This document shows positions 4,901-5,782 of a stretch of 5,782 bases of DNA, piece by piece. The stretch is from positions 1 to 5,782 of the forward strand of contig JAIFNE010000049.1 in the NCBI GenBank assembly GCA_020047875.1, read 5' to 3'. Numbering within the stretch: the first letter of the stretch is position 1; each line of letters begins with the position of its first letter. The position numbers and the translations under genes are program-made. Origin of the DNA: Hydrogenophaga sp. (GTDB lineage Bacteria > Pseudomonadota > Gammaproteobacteria > Burkholderiales > Burkholderiaceae_C). The notes beneath the pieces were generated by a model. It was not told where the DNA came from. It did no database searches and saw only the letters and a program-made list of their open reading frames with translations.

Positions 4901-5782
4901 TCCAACACCCCGGCTGCGCCCTGCCCCATGCCCACGCACATGGTCACCATGCCGTAGCGCTTTTGCGTGCGCTGCAACGCATGAACCACCGTGGCGGCGC
5001 GAATGGCGCCGGTGGCGCCCAGCGGGTGGCCCAGCGCAATGGCGCCGCCCATGGGGTTGACCTTGGCTGGGTCCAGGCCCAGGGTGCGCATCACGGCCAG
5101 CGACTGCGCGGCAAAGGCCTCATTCAGTTCGAACCAGTCAATGTCGTCCTGCTTCAGCCCAGCGGCTTTGAGCGCTGCGGGGATCGCCTCCACCGGGCCA
5201 ATGCCCATGATGTGGGGCGGCACGCCACGCGACGCATAACTCACGAAGCGCGCCAGCGGCTTGAGGTTGTAGCGCTTCAAGGCCGCCTCACTCACCAGCA
5301 CGAGGGCGCCCGCGCCGTCGCTGGTCTGCGAGCTGTTGCCGGCAGTGACCGAGCCGCGCGCAGCAAAGACGGTGCGCAGTTTGGCCAGGCCCTCCGCGGT
5401 GGTGTCGGGGCGTGCGCCCTCGTCCAGACTCACGGTGCGGGTGCGGGTGGACACCTCGGCGGTTTCCAGGTTCACGCTGCGCTCGGTCACCTCCACCGGC
5501 GTCATCTCGTTCGCGAAATCGCCGTTTTTCATGGCCAGCACCGCACGCTGGTGCGACTGCACCGCAAACGCGTCCTGGTCGTCGCGGCTCACCTTCCACT
5601 GCTGCGCCACCTTCTCGGCGGTCAGGCCCATGCCGTAGGCGATGCCGTAGCTCTCCACGTCGTCGGTGTTGCGGAAGATGGTGGGCGACAAGCTGGGCGA
5701 GTTGCCCATCATGGGCACCATGCTCATGCTCTCGGTGCCGGCGGCGATCATCACGTCGGCCTCGCCCACGCGAATGCGGTCG
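4891..5782 (-). CDS. fadA: Acetyl-CoA C-acyltransferase (3-ketoacyl-CoA thiolase), partial, N-terminus beyond right edge
   Basis: About 296 residues of the C-terminal part are present, reading DRIRVGEADVMIAAGTESMS at the edge. The frame is open to the last base, so the GTG at 5769 is an internal Val, not a start. Full thiolases have about 390-400 residues, so roughly 100 are missing, including the first active-site Cys. Visible family motifs are the CoA-binding loop region, the N-E-A-F-A-A-Q motif, G-G-A-I-A-L-G-H-P-L-G with the catalytic His (codon 5026-5028), and C-V-G-M-G-Q-G with the second catalytic Cys (codon 4936-4938). The enzyme cleaves 3-ketoacyl-CoA with CoA to acetyl-CoA and a shortened acyl-CoA (beta-oxidation), or runs in reverse as an acetoacetyl-CoA synthase. 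The H-I-M-G-I-G-P-V segment and general layout resemble FadA. In related bacteria a FadB-type dehydrogenase/hydratase gene often sits just upstream; that would be outside the window. The symbol is family-level; PhaA/AtoB-type biosynthetic thiolase is less likely but not excluded. Confidence 0.9.
   Translation of the reverse strand, partial: DRIRVGEADVMIAAGTESMSMVPMMGNSPSLSPTIFRNTDDVESYGIAYGMGLTAEKVAQQWKVSRDDQDAFAVQSHQRAVLAMKNGDFANEMTPVEVTERSVNLETAEVSTRTRTVSLDEGARPDTTAEGLAKLRTVFAARGSVTAGNSSQTSDGAGALVLVSEAALKRYNLKPLARFVSYASRGVPPHIMGIGPVEAIPAALKAAGLKQDDIDWFELNEAFAAQSLAVMRTLGLDPAKVNPMGGAIALGHPLGATGAIRAATVVHALQRTQKRYGMVTMCVGMGQGAAGVLERV

Noticed and set aside
5767..5769. GTG as the start codon of the thiolase
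   Set aside because: The frame stays open to the window edge and the residues before it (DRIR) fit the thiolase family. The real start and the first catalytic Cys must lie outside the window.

Overview
High-GC, densely coding chromosomal DNA from a proteobacterium. The proteins look most like those of a beta-proteobacterium of the Comamonadaceae (Hydrogenophaga/Acidovorax-type). That placement rests on the character of the proteins and on GC-rich hairpin repeats after genes; I could not run a search. I see no rRNA, tRNA, CRISPR array, transposase or phage gene.

Layout from left to right. (1) At the left edge, the first 27-28 codons of a minus-strand gene (start at 83) encode a clear Sec signal peptide. 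(2) Just upstream of it on the same strand is a 134-residue predicted outer-membrane lipoprotein. Its mature part resembles a stand-alone subtilase propeptide (inhibitor I9 fold). (3) Next, also on the minus strand, is a 254-residue crotonase-family protein. Its active-site pattern fits a delta3,delta2-enoyl-CoA isomerase better than a true hydratase. (4) A 183-bp divergent intergenic region separates it from (5) a 751-residue plus-strand gene for a secreted patatin-like phospholipase fused to a POTRA domain and an outer-membrane beta-barrel (type Vd autotransporter, PlpD/FplA type). (6) A 133-bp convergent gap holds several strong hairpins and copy A of a short repeat. (7) A minus-strand TesB-like double-hotdog acyl-CoA thioesterase follows, with its Asp/Thr/Gln triad intact. 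(8) A 111-bp gap holds copy B of the repeat. (9) The C-terminal three quarters of a minus-strand thiolase (FadA/acetyl-CoA acyltransferase type) runs off the right edge.

Three of the four central genes (isomerase, thioesterase, thiolase) handle acyl-CoA in the cytoplasm, and the fourth is an outer-membrane lipase that would release fatty acids from lipids. A reasonable inference is a lipid-use neighbourhood: fatty acids freed at the cell surface, degraded by beta-oxidation with an auxiliary isomerase for unsaturated chains, and a thioesterase to release CoA. The sequence shows proximity only; the lipase is on the opposite strand and is not in an operon with the others. The left-hand pair (lipoprotein plus secreted protein) looks like a separate unit, possibly a secreted protease with its own stand-alone inhibitor or chaperone.

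I found no evidence of a wholly new system. The most open question is the I9-like lipoprotein next to the truncated secreted gene, followed by the conserved repeat/hairpin elements around the thioesterase gene.
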